The notes below the pieces were generated by a model. That model was not told the origin of the DNA and searched no databases. It saw nothing but the letters and a program-made list of their open reading frames with translations. This document shows positions 8,544 to 17,289 of a stretch of DNA of 64,000 bases, piece after piece; within the stretch, counting starts at the first letter, position 1, and every line of letters starts with the position of its first letter. Made by a program: the position numbers and the translations under genes. Source of the DNA: Verrucomicrobiota bacterium. GTDB taxonomy: Bacteria > Verrucomicrobiota > Verrucomicrobiia > Opitutales > UBA953. Location of the stretch: NCBI GenBank assembly GCA_026397955.1, contig JAPLTV010000020.1, forward strand, positions 1 to 64,000, given 5' to 3'.

Positions 8544-9014
8544 ATGCGTCACCGCAAACACAATCACGTCCTCGGCGTCAAGACGGCCCACCGCCGCTCG
8601 CTCATCGGTAACCTCGCTTCCGCGCTGTTCACCAACGCTCGCATCACGACGACCCTCTCCCGCGCCAAGGCCCTCCGTCCTTTCGCCGAGCAGGTCATCA
8701 CCTACGCCAAGAAGGCCGAGCTGTCTGCCGACAAGTCGGTGAAGCTTCACTACTACCGCCTGGCTATAGCCAAGCTGCGTAACGAAGACGCTGCCCAGCT
8801 CCTGTTCAAGGAGCGCGTGCAGCAGTTCCTCGGTCGCACCGGCGGCTACACCCGCATCTACAAGCTCAGCGCCCGTAAGGGTGACGCGGCTGAGACGGCC
8901 CTCATCGAACTCGTGGCCAAGGACGACAAGTCCCCGGCCATGACCCCGAAGGCCAAGGTGGCTCGCAAGCCCAAGGCCAAGAAGGAAGCGGCGGCTGCTT
9001 CTGCTCAGGCTTAA
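8544..9014 (+). CDS. rplQ: 50S ribosomal protein L17
   Basis: 156 residues; the family core is about 115-120. The N-terminus MRHRKHNHVLGVKTAHRRSLIGNLASALF and GRTGGYTRIYKL near residue 95 identify L17, which lies near the peptide exit tunnel. The last 35 residues are a Lys/Ala-rich extension (KAKVARKPKAKKEAAAAS). It is the last gene of the alpha operon and is followed by a strong terminator. Confidence 0.97.
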   Translation: MRHRKHNHVLGVKTAHRRSLIGNLASALFTNARITTTLSRAKALRPFAEQVITYAKKAELSADKSVKLHYYRLAIAKLRNEDAAQLLFKERVQQFLGRTGGYTRIYKLSARKGDAAETALIELVAKDDKSPAMTPKAKVARKPKAKKEAAAASAQA

Positions 9015-9036
9015 GCTTATCGCCTAGGCCTGAACC

Positions 9037-9077
9037 CGAGACGCGTCCGCCCCCCGGCTGGCGCGTCTCGCCTTTTT
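9037..9077 (+). terminator. Rho-independent terminator after rplQ
   Basis: Perfect 9-bp inverted repeat CGAGACGCG / CGCGTCTCG around a 16-nt loop, followed by CCTTTTT. It lies 22 nt after the rplQ stop and closes the ribosomal protein operon. Confidence 0.85.
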
Positions 9078-9095
9078 AACCACCCAACGCCCACC

Positions 9096-9332
9096 ATGTT
9101 GCAGTCCGTCGACCTCGCCGTCTTCCTGGCCTTCCTGGCCAGCCTTGGCGCGGTCGTCCTCTTCGGCCTGCAGGCCTGGTATGACCGGCGAGACGTGCTC
9201 CTTTCGGATCACCGTCGCATCAATTCCGCCTTTTCCTGCGTCCGTTGCAATGTGACCTATGTTCGTCCTCGCCGCCGCGAGGAGGCCGTCTGCCCCCGTT
9301 GCGGATGGAACAATGTTCGCCTCAAGTTCTGA
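9096..9332 (+). CDS. Small membrane-anchored zinc-ribbon protein
   Basis: 78 residues, not a family I can name. One membrane span near residues 7-27 ([23 protein letters not shown]) is followed by a short basic segment and a zinc-ribbon-like pair, CVRC at about residue 48 and CPRC at about residue 66. The topology suggests a cytoplasmic ribbon tethered to the membrane. It sits between the rplQ terminator and guaA, ending 20 nt before the guaA start, so the two are probably cotranscribed. Function unknown. Confidence 0.72.
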   Translation: MLQSVDLAVFLAFLASLGAVVLFGLQAWYDRRDVLLSDHRRINSAFSCVRCNVTYVRPRRREEAVCPRCGWNNVRLKF

Positions 9333-9352
9333 ATCCCCCACACTTTTCCACC

Positions 9353-10909
9353 ATGGCCACCCAGTCCATCGCCATTCTCGATTTCGGTTCGCAGCTGACC
9401 AAGGTCATCGCGCGCCGCATCCGCGAGTGCAACGTCCACTCCCGCATCTATCCCTTTGGCGTTACGCCTGAGACCCTTCGCGCCGACGGCGTCGTGGGCA
9501 TCATCCTCTCCGGCGGTCCGGACAGCGTGAAGGCCAAGGGCTCGCCCCACCCGCACACCGGAGTCTTCGAGATGGGTCTCCCCGTGCTCGGTATCTGCTA
9601 CGGCGTCCAGCTCATGGGCCAGATGCTCGGCGGCAACGTCGCCAGCAGCTCTCATCGCGAGTACGGCCACGGCACCCTTTCCTTCGGCAAAGGCTCCCAG
9701 CTCCTGCAGGGCCTGAAGTCCCCGCTGCGCATTTGGAATTCGCACGGCGATAAGATCACCCGTCTCCCGCGCGGCTTCAAGGCCGTCGCCTCGACAGAGA
9801 ATTCCGAGTGCGCCGTCATCGAGGATCCGAAGCGCCGCTTCTACGGTATCCAGTTCCACCCCGAGGTCGCCCATTCCGAGCGCGGCATCGACATCCTCCG
9901 CAACTTCCTCTTCCGCATCTGCCGCTGTAAGCCGACCTGGAAGATGGACGACTACGTCGAGACGGCCGTCCGCGAGATTCGCGAGAAGGTCGGCAAGTCC
10001 CAGGTCATCCTCGGTCTCTCCGGCGGCGTCGATTCCTCCGTCGCGGCCGCCCTCATCCAGCGCGCCATCGGCAAGCAGTTGACCTGCGTCTTCGTCGACA
10101 ACGGCCTGCTCCGCCTCAACGAACGCGCCCAGGTCGAGAAGATGTTCCGCGGCAAGTTCAAGGTCGACCTCCGCGTCGTCGATGCCTCCCAGGCCTTCCT
10201 CCGCAAGCTCAAGGGCGTCACGGACCCCGAACGTAAGCGCAAGATCATCGGCCACGAATTCATCAAGGTCTTCGAACGCTCCATCGCCGAGGTCCAGCGC
10301 ACGAAGAAGGGCAAGGTCGACTTCCTCGCCCAAGGCACGCTCTACCCCGACGTCATCGAATCCCTTTCGCCCAACGGCGGCCCGGCCGCCACGATCAAGA
10401 GCCACCACAACGTGGGTGGCCTGCCGAAGCACATGAAGCTGAAGCTGCTCGAGCCCCTGCGCGAGCTCTTCAAGGACGAGGTCCGTGCCCTCGGCGAAGC
10501 CCTCGGCCTGCCGCATGACATGGTCTGGCGCCACCCGTTCCCGGGCCCCGGCCTCGCGGTCCGCGTCTGCGGCGACATCACCAAGGAGCGCCTCGAGGTG
10601 CTCCGCAAGGCCGACGACATCTTCATCAACGAGCTCCGCACCTCCGGCCAGTATGCCAAGGTCTGGCAGGCCTTCGCGGTCTTCCTGCCGGTGCGCAGCG
10701 TCGGTGTGATGGGCGACGGTCGAACCTACGACAACGTCTGCGCCCTCCGCGCGGTGACTTCTTCCGACGCGATGACCGCCGACTGGGCCCGCCTTCCTTA
10801 CGACGTGCTGCAGCGTGCCTCGACCCGCATCATCAACGAAGTGAAGGGCATCAACCGCGTGGTCTACGACGTCTCGTCCAAGCCGCCGGCGACTATCGAA
10901 TGGGAATAA
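9353..10909 (+). CDS. guaA: GMP synthase (glutamine-hydrolysing)
   Basis: 518 residues. Converts XMP to GMP using glutamine and ATP. The N-terminal class I glutamine amidotransferase domain has the nucleophile in GICYGVQ and the His-Glu pair in FHPEVAHSE. The ATP pyrophosphatase domain has the P-loop [13 protein letters not shown] near residue 220, and the C-terminal dimerisation domain ends in the family's [11 protein letters not shown] 9353 starts the usual [12 protein letters not shown]-terminus; the ORF-track start at 9245 lies inside the preceding gene. Confidence 0.98.
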   Translation: MATQSIAILDFGSQLTKVIARRIRECNVHSRIYPFGVTPETLRADGVVGIILSGGPDSVKAKGSPHPHTGVFEMGLPVLGICYGVQLMGQMLGGNVASSSHREYGHGTLSFGKGSQLLQGLKSPLRIWNSHGDKITRLPRGFKAVASTENSECAVIEDPKRRFYGIQFHPEVAHSERGIDILRNFLFRICRCKPTWKMDDYVETAVREIREKVGKSQVILGLSGGVDSSVAAALIQRAIGKQLTCVFVDNGLLRLNERAQVEKMFRGKFKVDLRVVDASQAFLRKLKGVTDPERKRKIIGHEFIKVFERSIAEVQRTKKGKVDFLAQGTLYPDVIESLSPNGGPAATIKSHHNVGGLPKHMKLKLLEPLRELFKDEVRALGEALGLPHDMVWRHPFPGPGLAVRVCGDITKERLEVLRKADDIFINELRTSGQYAKVWQAFAVFLPVRSVGVMGDGRTYDNVCALRAVTSSDAMTADWARLPYDVLQRASTRIINEVKGINRVVYDVSSKPPATIEWE

Positions 10910-10925
10910 GCCGGGGTTTGCCCCG

Positions 10926-10955
10926 TTGACACCCCCTTCGGCCCGTCCTTACCTA
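10926..10955 (+). promoter_or_regulatory. Candidate sigma-70 promoter for dnaX, close to the start codon
   Basis: A perfect -35 TTGACA at 10926-10931 is followed after 18 nt by TACCTA at 10950-10955. The dnaX GTG at 10963 is only 7 nt further on, so transcription would begin at or next to the start codon (leaderless mRNA). The -10 match is poor, which limits confidence. The -35 box directly follows a 5-bp hairpin (CGGGG-TTTG-CCCCG) after guaA. Confidence 0.45.
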
Positions 10956-10962
10956 GTCGCCA

Positions 10963-12501
10963 GTGTCTGAACCCGGCTTCCAGGTCATCGCGCGCCGCTG
11001 GCGTCCCCGTTGCTTCGACGAACTCGTCGGGCAGGAACACATCGTCAAGACCCTCCGCAATGCGCTCGAGACGAAGCGAATGGCCCATGCCTATCTGTTC
11101 ATCGGCCCTCGTGGCACCGGCAAGACGACGACCGCCCGCATCCTGGCCAAGGCCCTGAACTGCGCCGGCGGCCCCAAGCCTGACTTCTCCCTCGAAGACC
11201 CGGTCTGCCTGGCGATCGAGAAGGGCAATTGCCTCGACGTGGTCGAGATCGACGCCGCTTCCAATCGCGGTATCGAGGACGCCAAGCGTATCCGCGACGA
11301 ATGCCAGTACGCCCCGAGCAATTGCCCATTCAAGGTCTTCATCATCGACGAAGTCCACCAGCTTTCGAAGGACGCCTTCAACGCGCTCCTCAAGACGCTC
11401 GAAGAGCCGCCGCCCTGGGTTAAGTTCATCCTGGCGACGACCGAGGCGGACAAGATCCTGCCGACCATCACCTCCCGCTGCCAACGGCTGGAGTTCCATC
11501 CGATCTCGGAGGAAGTCATCGCCGCCCAGCTCGCCCGCATCGTCAAGGCTGATGGGGTCACGGCTGATCAGCACGCCCTCACGGCCATCGCCCGCCTAGC
11601 CGCCGGCGGTATGCGCGATTCCCAGTCCATCCTCGATCAGGTCATTTCCTTCTCCGGCAAGAAGATTACCGAGGCTGATGTGCTTTCCATCTACGGACTC
11701 GCCTCCGTCCAGCAGGTCACCGACCTCTGCCAAGGCATCGCCACGTGCGACGGCAAGAAGGTCCTCGCGCTCTGCGATGCCTTCCATGCCGAAGGCCGCG
11801 ACTTGCTCCGCGTGCTTGCCGACCTTCAAGTTCGCGTCCGGGCCGCCACCCTTGATTCAGTCCGCTCCGGCGGAACCTCTGCCCAGCTCGGCGCCCCGCT
11901 TGCCACGGAGCAGCTCGTCCGTCTCTTGGAATGCCTGCAAGAAGGGGAGAATGGCATCCGCCAAGGGCTCTCGCCTCGGGCTAACTTCGAGGTGACGCTG
12001 CTCAAGGCAATCGAGCAAAGTAGGTCGCGGTCGATAGACCTCCTCATCAAAGACATCGCCGCCGCCGCAGCTGGTCTCCCTCGGGAGCCCGGCCAAAAAA
12101 AAATAAGGACCACGGCGGCCGCACCGGCGACGCCTGATCCTATTACGGTCGCGCCCGTCGCCACTGCTCCCGCCGTCGCGCCGACGCCTTCGCGCGTCGT
12201 GGACGTGCCGATCGAAGATTCCGGCATGCTGGAGGACTCGTTGCCCCCCTTGGACGTCGATGCCGCCGAGGCCGAAGCCAGCAGCTCAGACCGACGTGCC
12301 GACTTCGTCTTCCCCGACGCCGCCCTCGCCAGCCTACCGGTCGCCGAGGTCGGCAAGACCGCTTTCCCGGGCGAAAAGGAATTCGTCGAGGCGGTGAACG
12401 CGCTGCCGCCTGGACTTAAGGACAAACTGAAGGACACCATCGGGGCGGACTTCACGGCCCTGCGTCCGATCCCGGCCGGTAAGCTGCGTCGCCCGCTCTG
12501 A
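10963..12501 (+). CDS. dnaX: DNA polymerase III gamma/tau subunit
   Basis: 512 residues for the full-length (tau) product, shorter than the 643 of E. coli. DnaX is the ATPase of the clamp loader. Seen: VIARRWRPRCFDELVGQEH at the start, Walker A GPRGTGKTTTA near residue 48, DEVHQLSKDAFNALLKTLEEPP (Walker B) and the SRC sensor in TITSRCQRL. The zinc module keeps only two of four usual cysteines. After residue 376 the gene has nine consecutive A's with near stops in both other frames, suggesting a short gamma form of 380-391 residues. The C-terminal part is Ala/Pro-rich. Start is GTG, without a Shine-Dalgarno sequence. Confidence 0.95.
   Translation: MSEPGFQVIARRWRPRCFDELVGQEHIVKTLRNALETKRMAHAYLFIGPRGTGKTTTARILAKALNCAGGPKPDFSLEDPVCLAIEKGNCLDVVEIDAASNRGIEDAKRIRDECQYAPSNCPFKVFIIDEVHQLSKDAFNALLKTLEEPPPWVKFILATTEADKILPTITSRCQRLEFHPISEEVIAAQLARIVKADGVTADQHALTAIARLAAGGMRDSQSILDQVISFSGKKITEADVLSIYGLASVQQVTDLCQGIATCDGKKVLALCDAFHAEGRDLLRVLADLQVRVRAATLDSVRSGGTSAQLGAPLATEQLVRLLECLQEGENGIRQGLSPRANFEVTLLKAIEQSRSRSIDLLIKDIAAAAAGLPREPGQKKIRTTAAAPATPDPITVAPVATAPAVAPTPSRVVDVPIEDSGMLEDSLPPLDVDAAEAEASSSDRRADFVFPDAALASLPVAEVGKTAFPGEKEFVEAVNALPPGLKDKLKDTIGADFTALRPIPAGKLRRPL
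12095..12137 (+). promoter_or_regulatory. A9 slippery tract in dnaX (likely recoding/slippage site)
   Basis: Nine A's at 12095-12103 read as cAA AAA AAA Ata in frame, so an A AAA AAA heptamer is in the right phase for -1 slippage. A -1 shift gives 11 further residues and stops at TGA 12135-12137; a +1 shift (or loss of one A in the transcript) meets TAA at 12104-12106 at once. A GGGAG motif lies at 12083-12087, similar in place to the stimulatory Shine-Dalgarno of E. coli dnaX. Comparable signals produce gamma in E. coli (ribosomal) and Thermus (transcriptional, A9). Confidence 0.7.
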
Positions 12502-12503
12502 CC

Positions 12504-12962
12504 GTGGCGCCGTCGACCGAAATCGGCGTCATCTCCGACACCCATGGCCGGCTTCGCGCCGAAGCGCTCATCGCCTTGGAAGGATGTGACGTAATCTTTC
12601 ACGCGGGTGACGTCTGCAGCCCGCTGATCGTACCGCAGCTCTCTGAATTAGCCCCGTGTCATGTCGTCGCGGGTAACTGCGATGACGACGACATGCTTCC
12701 GTTGACCTGCCTGCAGGTCGTCGCAGGGCTGCGCATTCTCTTGCATCACGGACATCTGCCGGTGGATGAGGCCGCCTTCCGGCCGGACATCGTGATTACG
12801 GGGCATACCCACGTCCCGAAGGTCGAACAAGACGGCGCCGTACTGCGACTCAACCCCGGCAGCGCCGGCCCGCGTCGCTTTAACCTTCCCGTGACGGTTG
12901 CCCGGATTACGGTGCGGGAAGGCAGGGCGAGTGCCCGCCTCATCCCCCTCGACGTGACATGA
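12504..12962 (+). CDS. YfcE/MJ0936-type metallophosphoesterase
   Basis: 152 residues, start GTG. The calcineurin-like metal-binding motifs appear in order: GVISDTHG (residue 8), FHAGDV, AGNCDD, HHGH and TGHTHVP. Small proteins of this family are Mn-dependent phosphodiesterases with broad in vitro activity; the natural substrate is not deducible. The gene begins 3 nt after dnaX and its stop overlaps the hrpB start (ATGA), so it is in one transcription unit with both. Confidence 0.88.
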   Translation: MAPSTEIGVISDTHGRLRAEALIALEGCDVIFHAGDVCSPLIVPQLSELAPCHVVAGNCDDDDMLPLTCLQVVAGLRILLHHGHLPVDEAAFRPDIVITGHTHVPKVEQDGAVLRLNPGSAGPRRFNLPVTVARITVREGRASARLIPLDVT

Positions 12963-15490
12963 AGCAACCCCTGCCCATCGATACCCTTCAGGACGGTCTG
13001 GTCGCCGCCTGCGGTCGCGTGCGCAGGTTGGTGCTACGCGCTCCGACGGGCTCGGGTAAGTCGACGCGCATCCCGCAGATGCTCCTCGACCTGAATCTCG
13101 TGCAGGGTCAGATCGTCGTCCTCCAGCCTCGCCGAATCGCCGCCCGCCTGCTGGCCGCCCGCATCGCGCAGGAGCGTGAGGTCCGGCTCGGGGGCGAAGT
13201 GGGCTACCAGATCCGCTTCGAACGCGTGGAATCCGCCCAGACGCGTATCAAGTTCGTGACCGAGGCCCTGCTGCTCCGCCAGATGGCATCGGATCCGGAA
13301 CTCAAGGGCGTGGGCGCAGTGGTCTTCGACGAATTCCACGAACGCAACTTGCACTCCGACGTGGCCTTGGCCCTCGCCCGTCGTCTGCAGGAGACGCATC
13401 GGCCGGATCTGCTGATCATGGCGATGTCCGCGACGCTCGACACCGACGCCGTGGCGAAGTGGCTCGGCTCGGCCGAGACCTTGGCGGCCGACGGACGCGC
13501 TTATCCCGTCCAGATCGAGTATACCCATATGCCGCGCAATTCGACCCGGCCCATCTGGGACGCCGCGGCGGATCAGGTGCGTCGCGTCCTGCAGGAAGAG
13601 AACGAAGGCGATATCCTCGTCTTCATGCCCGGATCGTATGAAATCATGCGCACCATCGGCGCGGTGCGGAATCTCCCCGAGTCTGGCGGCGTCGATATCC
13701 TCCCGCTCTACGGCGAACTGCCTCCCGAAGAGCAGGATCGCGCCGTCAAGCCGAGCCCCGGCCGCAAGGTCATCGTGGCGACCAATGTCGCCGAGACCTC
13801 GCTCACTATTCCTGGTGTCCGCGCGGTGGTCGACGCTGGCCTGGCCCGTATCGCCCGCTTCGATCCGCATCGCGGTATCGACACCCTGTTGGTCGAGCCG
13901 GTCTCGCAGGCCTCCGCCGAGCAGCGCGCTGGCCGCGCCGGCCGAACCGGCCCTGGTCGCTGTATCCGCCTTTGGTCGCAGACCGACCACGAAGCCCGCC
14001 CGCTCCGCGAAGTCCCGGAGATCAAGCGCGTCGACCTCTCCGAGACGATCCTGCTGCTGCTCTCTTCCGGCTGGGGCGATGCCGCGTCTTTCCCTTGGTA
14101 TGAGAAGCCCGACGACAAGGCCCTGCAGCGCGCGCTGACCGTGCTGGCGGACCTCGGGGCCGTCGACGCCCAAGGCAAGCTCACGCCGATCGGGCGACGC
14201 ATGTCGGTCTTCCCGGCCCATCCCCGTTACGCCCGCATGCTGCTCGCCGCCGGCGAACTCGATTGCGTCTTCGAAGTTTGCCGCATCGCCGGCCTCGCCC
14301 AAGGGCGAGATATTCTTTTCCGCAAAGTCGACGATCGCACCGAGAACGCCCGTGACTCCGTCGAGCAGGAAGACGGATCGGACTTCTTCCCGCGGCTCGC
14401 GTTGCTGCAGCAGGCGATCGACCTCAAGTTCGACGCCGATGCCTGCGATCGCTTCGGCGTGCACGGCCAAGCCGCCCGCCAGGCCGATCAGGCCGCCCGT
14501 CAGTTCCTAAGGCTCGCCGAAGGGCAGGGCCTCCCCGTCAGCGACCGTATCGCCGATCCCGCCGCCATCCGCCGCTGCCTGCTGCTCGGTTTCTCCGATC
14601 GCCTCGCCGTCCGGCTCGACGCTGGCACGCTCCGCTGCGCCTTGGTGCACGGTCGCACGGGCGAGCTCCGCCGCGAGTCGTCCATCCGTAACGCCAAGCT
14701 ACTGGTCGCCGCTGAAGTCGATGAAATCCAGGCGCGCGGGGGCGTGACCACCTATCTTTCTCTGGCGACCGCCATCGAGGAGGCCTGGTTACAGGAACTG
14801 CTCCCTTCCGAATTCTCGACCGTCAACCATGTCCGTTACGACGCCACGCAGCGTCGGGTCGTCACCCGCGTCGAGCGACGTTTTCGCGATCTGGTGCTCG
14901 AGGCCAAGGAGCGCGATGATGCCCCGTCCGACGCCGCCAGCCGCATTCTCGCCGAGGAAGTCGCCGCCGGCCGGCTGGAGCTGGAGAAGTGGGACGCTCC
15001 CGTCGACGCCTGGATCCGTCGCGTGAACTTCCTTTCGAAGCACTGCCCTGAACTCGGCATCCCCGTCTTCGATGACGCCGCTCGTCGCATGGTGATTGAA
15101 GAAGTCTGCACCGGGGCTGTTGCCTATCGCGATATCCGCGATCGACCGGTCTTCGGCGTCGTCCGCGGCTGGCTGACGCACGAACAGGCGATGGCGCTCG
15201 ATTCCTATTGCCCGGAGAAAATCATCCTGCCTCGGAAGAAGCATCCCGCCCGCATCGAATACACCGCCGACGGCCAGGCGGAGGTCGAGGCCACGGTGCA
15301 GGAGCTTTATGATTTTCCGGGCAGCAAACTGCGGGTGTGCCTCGGCAAGGTGCCGATGGTCATCTGCATCCAGTCGCCCGCCCGCCGCACGCAGCAGCGC
15401 ACCACCGACCTCGACGCCTTCTGGAAGGGTTCCTACGAAGGCGTGAAGAAGGAACTCCGTGGGCGTTATCCTAGACACGAATGGCGCTGA
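12959..15490 (+). CDS. hrpB: ATP-dependent RNA helicase HrpB
   Basis: 843 residues. DEAH-box-related helicase with Walker A APTGSGKST near residue 24, the DEFHERNLHSD motif II, SAT motif III and motif VI QRAGRAGRTGPG. The HrpB-specific C-terminal domain is recognised from the end: SPARRTQQRTTDLDAFWKGSY and RGRYPRHEW. The physiological role of HrpB is poorly known. It starts in an ATGA overlap with the phosphoesterase. Confidence 0.94.
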   Translation: MKQPLPIDTLQDGLVAACGRVRRLVLRAPTGSGKSTRIPQMLLDLNLVQGQIVVLQPRRIAARLLAARIAQEREVRLGGEVGYQIRFERVESAQTRIKFVTEALLLRQMASDPELKGVGAVVFDEFHERNLHSDVALALARRLQETHRPDLLIMAMSATLDTDAVAKWLGSAETLAADGRAYPVQIEYTHMPRNSTRPIWDAAADQVRRVLQEENEGDILVFMPGSYEIMRTIGAVRNLPESGGVDILPLYGELPPEEQDRAVKPSPGRKVIVATNVAETSLTIPGVRAVVDAGLARIARFDPHRGIDTLLVEPVSQASAEQRAGRAGRTGPGRCIRLWSQTDHEARPLREVPEIKRVDLSETILLLLSSGWGDAASFPWYEKPDDKALQRALTVLADLGAVDAQGKLTPIGRRMSVFPAHPRYARMLLAAGELDCVFEVCRIAGLAQGRDILFRKVDDRTENARDSVEQEDGSDFFPRLALLQQAIDLKFDADACDRFGVHGQAARQADQAARQFLRLAEGQGLPVSDRIADPAAIRRCLLLGFSDRLAVRLDAGTLRCALVHGRTGELRRESSIRNAKLLVAAEVDEIQARGGVTTYLSLATAIEEAWLQELLPSEFSTVNHVRYDATQRRVVTRVERRFRDLVLEAKERDDAPSDAASRILAEEVAAGRLELEKWDAPVDAWIRRVNFLSKHCPELGIPVFDDAARRMVIEEVCTGAVAYRDIRDRPVFGVVRGWLTHEQAMALDSYCPEKIILPRKKHPARIEYTADGQAEVEATVQELYDFPGSKLRVCLGKVPMVICIQSPARRTQQRTTDLDAFWKGSYEGVKKELRGRYPRHEWR

Positions 15491-15494
15491 CCCC

Positions 15495-16175
15495 ATGAGC
15501 ACTTCTTCCGCGCTTTGGTCATCGGTCCCCATCCACGTCATCGATTTCGAGGGCAGTGCGCGCACCGGCGTCGTCGAGTTTGGGGTGGCCACGATGCTGG
15601 GCGGCGAAATCGTCTCCGCCTCGACGCGCTTACATGCGTCGCGTGTTCCCGTGCCCGCGATCGACACCCAGTGTCATGGCTTGGGCGCCAAGGACCTGAA
15701 GGGGCTGCCGCCTTTCGAGTCCGAGTGGGATCAGTGGGTCTCCCTTCGTCGCACGGGCCTGCTTGCGGCGCATAACGCCACGGTCGAGTCAGGCCTCTTG
15801 CGTGGCACCTGGTCGCGCCCTTCGGCCGTGCCGTCGTTCGTCGGCGAGGAAGCCTCCGTGGCCGAATGGGGACCTTGGATCGATACCTGCCGGCTAGCCC
15901 GGGCCTGGGCCCCGACCTTGGGGGACTTCCGTCTTTCGTCCTTGGTCACGGTCCTCCGCCTGACCCCGCGCCTCGATGCGCTGGCCGCGGAGCATTGTCC
16001 GCCCCACCGCCGACGGTATCACTGTGCGTTATACGATGCCTTAGCTGCGGCCTTGGTCTTGCGGGCTCTCTGTGGGTTGGAAGGGCGTTCGTCCGCCCCC
16101 CTCTCCCAGTTGGTCCGGGATAGCATCTCGGCTCCGGCTGCCGATGACCTGATGCAAGGCGAGCTCGGGCTATAG
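15495..16175 (+). CDS. DnaQ-like 3'-5' exonuclease domain protein
   Basis: 226 residues. The DEDDh exonuclease motifs can be placed: Exo I in VIDFEGSAR (Asp and Glu), Exo II in AAHNATVE, and Exo III in HCALYDALAAA near residue 180. It resembles the proofreading (epsilon) family, but no polymerase-binding part is evident and the sequence is divergent. It may act in DNA repair or RNA trimming. ATG 15495 is 4 nt after the hrpB stop; the ORF-track start at 15459 lies inside hrpB. Confidence 0.8.
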   Translation: MSTSSALWSSVPIHVIDFEGSARTGVVEFGVATMLGGEIVSASTRLHASRVPVPAIDTQCHGLGAKDLKGLPPFESEWDQWVSLRRTGLLAAHNATVESGLLRGTWSRPSAVPSFVGEEASVAEWGPWIDTCRLARAWAPTLGDFRLSSLVTVLRLTPRLDALAAEHCPPHRRRYHCALYDALAAALVLRALCGLEGRSSAPLSQLVRDSISAPAADDLMQGELGL

Positions 16176-16223
16176 TTTCCGCTTCACTCCGAGGGGAGAG
16201 CCTAACTAGATAGGCGTTCCTCT

Positions 16224-17225
16224 ATGGCTTCCAAGTCCCCCATTCGCGTCGCGGTCACCGGCGCCGCCGGCAACATCGGTTACGCCGCCATCTTCCGCCT
16301 GGCTTCCGGCGCCGTCTTCGGAGCTGACCAGCCGGTCGCCCTGAATCTGATCGAAGTCGGACCCGGCCTCAACGCCCTCGCCGGCGTCGTGATGGAACTC
16401 CAGGACTGCGCCTTCCCGCTGCTCACCGACGTCGTCGCCACCGGCGATCTCAATGAAGGCTTCAAGGACGCTGACTGGTGCCTTCTCATCGGCGCTGTGC
16501 CCCGCAAGGATGGCATGGAGCGCAAGGATCTCCTCGGCATCAACGGCAAGATCTTCATCGGCCAGGGCGAAGCCATCGCGCGCAATGCCAAGAAGTCCGT
16601 CAAGGTCCTGGTCGTTGGCAATCCCTGCAATACTAACGCGCTCATCGCCCTGCGCTCCGCCGGCAACCTGCCCGTCGAGAACTTCTTCGCGATGACCCGT
16701 CTCGACGAGAACCGCGCCAAGTCGCAGCTCGCGGGCAAGGCCGGCGCCCACAACTCCGTCGTTAAGAACGTCGCCATCTGGGGCAATCACTCTTCGACGC
16801 AGTATCCTGACTTCACCAACGCCACCATCGGCGGCCAGCCTGCCATGCAGGTCATCACCGACCACGCCTGGCTCAAGGAGACCTTCGTGCCCGACGTCCA
16901 GAAGCGCGGCGCCGCCGTCATCAAGGCACGTGGCGCCTCTTCGGCCGCTTCCGCGGCGAACGCCGCCCTCGACACCCTGCGCAGCCTCCACGTCCCGACT
17001 CCAGCCGGCGAATGGCACTCTGTCGCCGTCCTCTCCAAGGGCGACTACGGCATCACCCCGGGCATCATGTTCGGCTACCCGCTCCGTACCAAGGCCGACG
17101 GCTCCTGGGAAATCGTCCAGGGTCTCCCGCTCGACGCCTTCTCCAAGGAGAAGATCGCCATCACCGAGAAGGAGCTACTCGAAGAGCGCGCGACCGCCTC
17201 CGAAGCCCTCGGCTTGAAGCTCTGA
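16224..17225 (+). CDS. mdh: Malate dehydrogenase (cytosolic type)
   Basis: 333 residues, the length of the MDH group that includes Thermus and eukaryotic cytosolic enzymes. NAD-dependent interconversion of malate and oxaloacetate in the TCA cycle. The nucleotide-binding motif TGAAGNIG is at residues 12-19, substrate-binding arginines lie in RKDGMERKD and MTRLDENRA, and the catalytic His is in IWGNHSSTQ. The leader contains GAGGGGAG about 26 nt upstream, too far for a standard ribosome binding site. A terminator follows. Confidence 0.97.
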   Translation: MASKSPIRVAVTGAAGNIGYAAIFRLASGAVFGADQPVALNLIEVGPGLNALAGVVMELQDCAFPLLTDVVATGDLNEGFKDADWCLLIGAVPRKDGMERKDLLGINGKIFIGQGEAIARNAKKSVKVLVVGNPCNTNALIALRSAGNLPVENFFAMTRLDENRAKSQLAGKAGAHNSVVKNVAIWGNHSSTQYPDFTNATIGGQPAMQVITDHAWLKETFVPDVQKRGAAVIKARGASSAASAANAALDTLRSLHVPTPAGEWHSVAVLSKGDYGITPGIMFGYPLRTKADGSWEIVQGLPLDAFSKEKIAITEKELLEERATASEALGLKL

Positions 17226-17246
17226 TTCGACTCCGGTCGGCGAGAG

Positions 17247-17276
17247 GGCGGCCCGGGGAAACCCGGCCGCCTTTTT
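17247..17276 (+). terminator. Rho-independent terminator after mdh
   Basis: GC-rich stem GGCGGCCCGGG / CCCGGCCGCC with one bulged base and a short GAAA-type loop, followed by TTTTT. It lies 21 nt after the mdh stop and just outside the convergent gene on the minus strand. Confidence 0.85.
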
Positions 17277-17289
17277 CATGCCCGTCGAA

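Noticed and set aside
10912-10925. Terminator after guaA
   Set aside because: CGGGG-TTTG-CCCCG is only 5-6 bp and is followed by TTGACA rather than a T-run; too weak to call.
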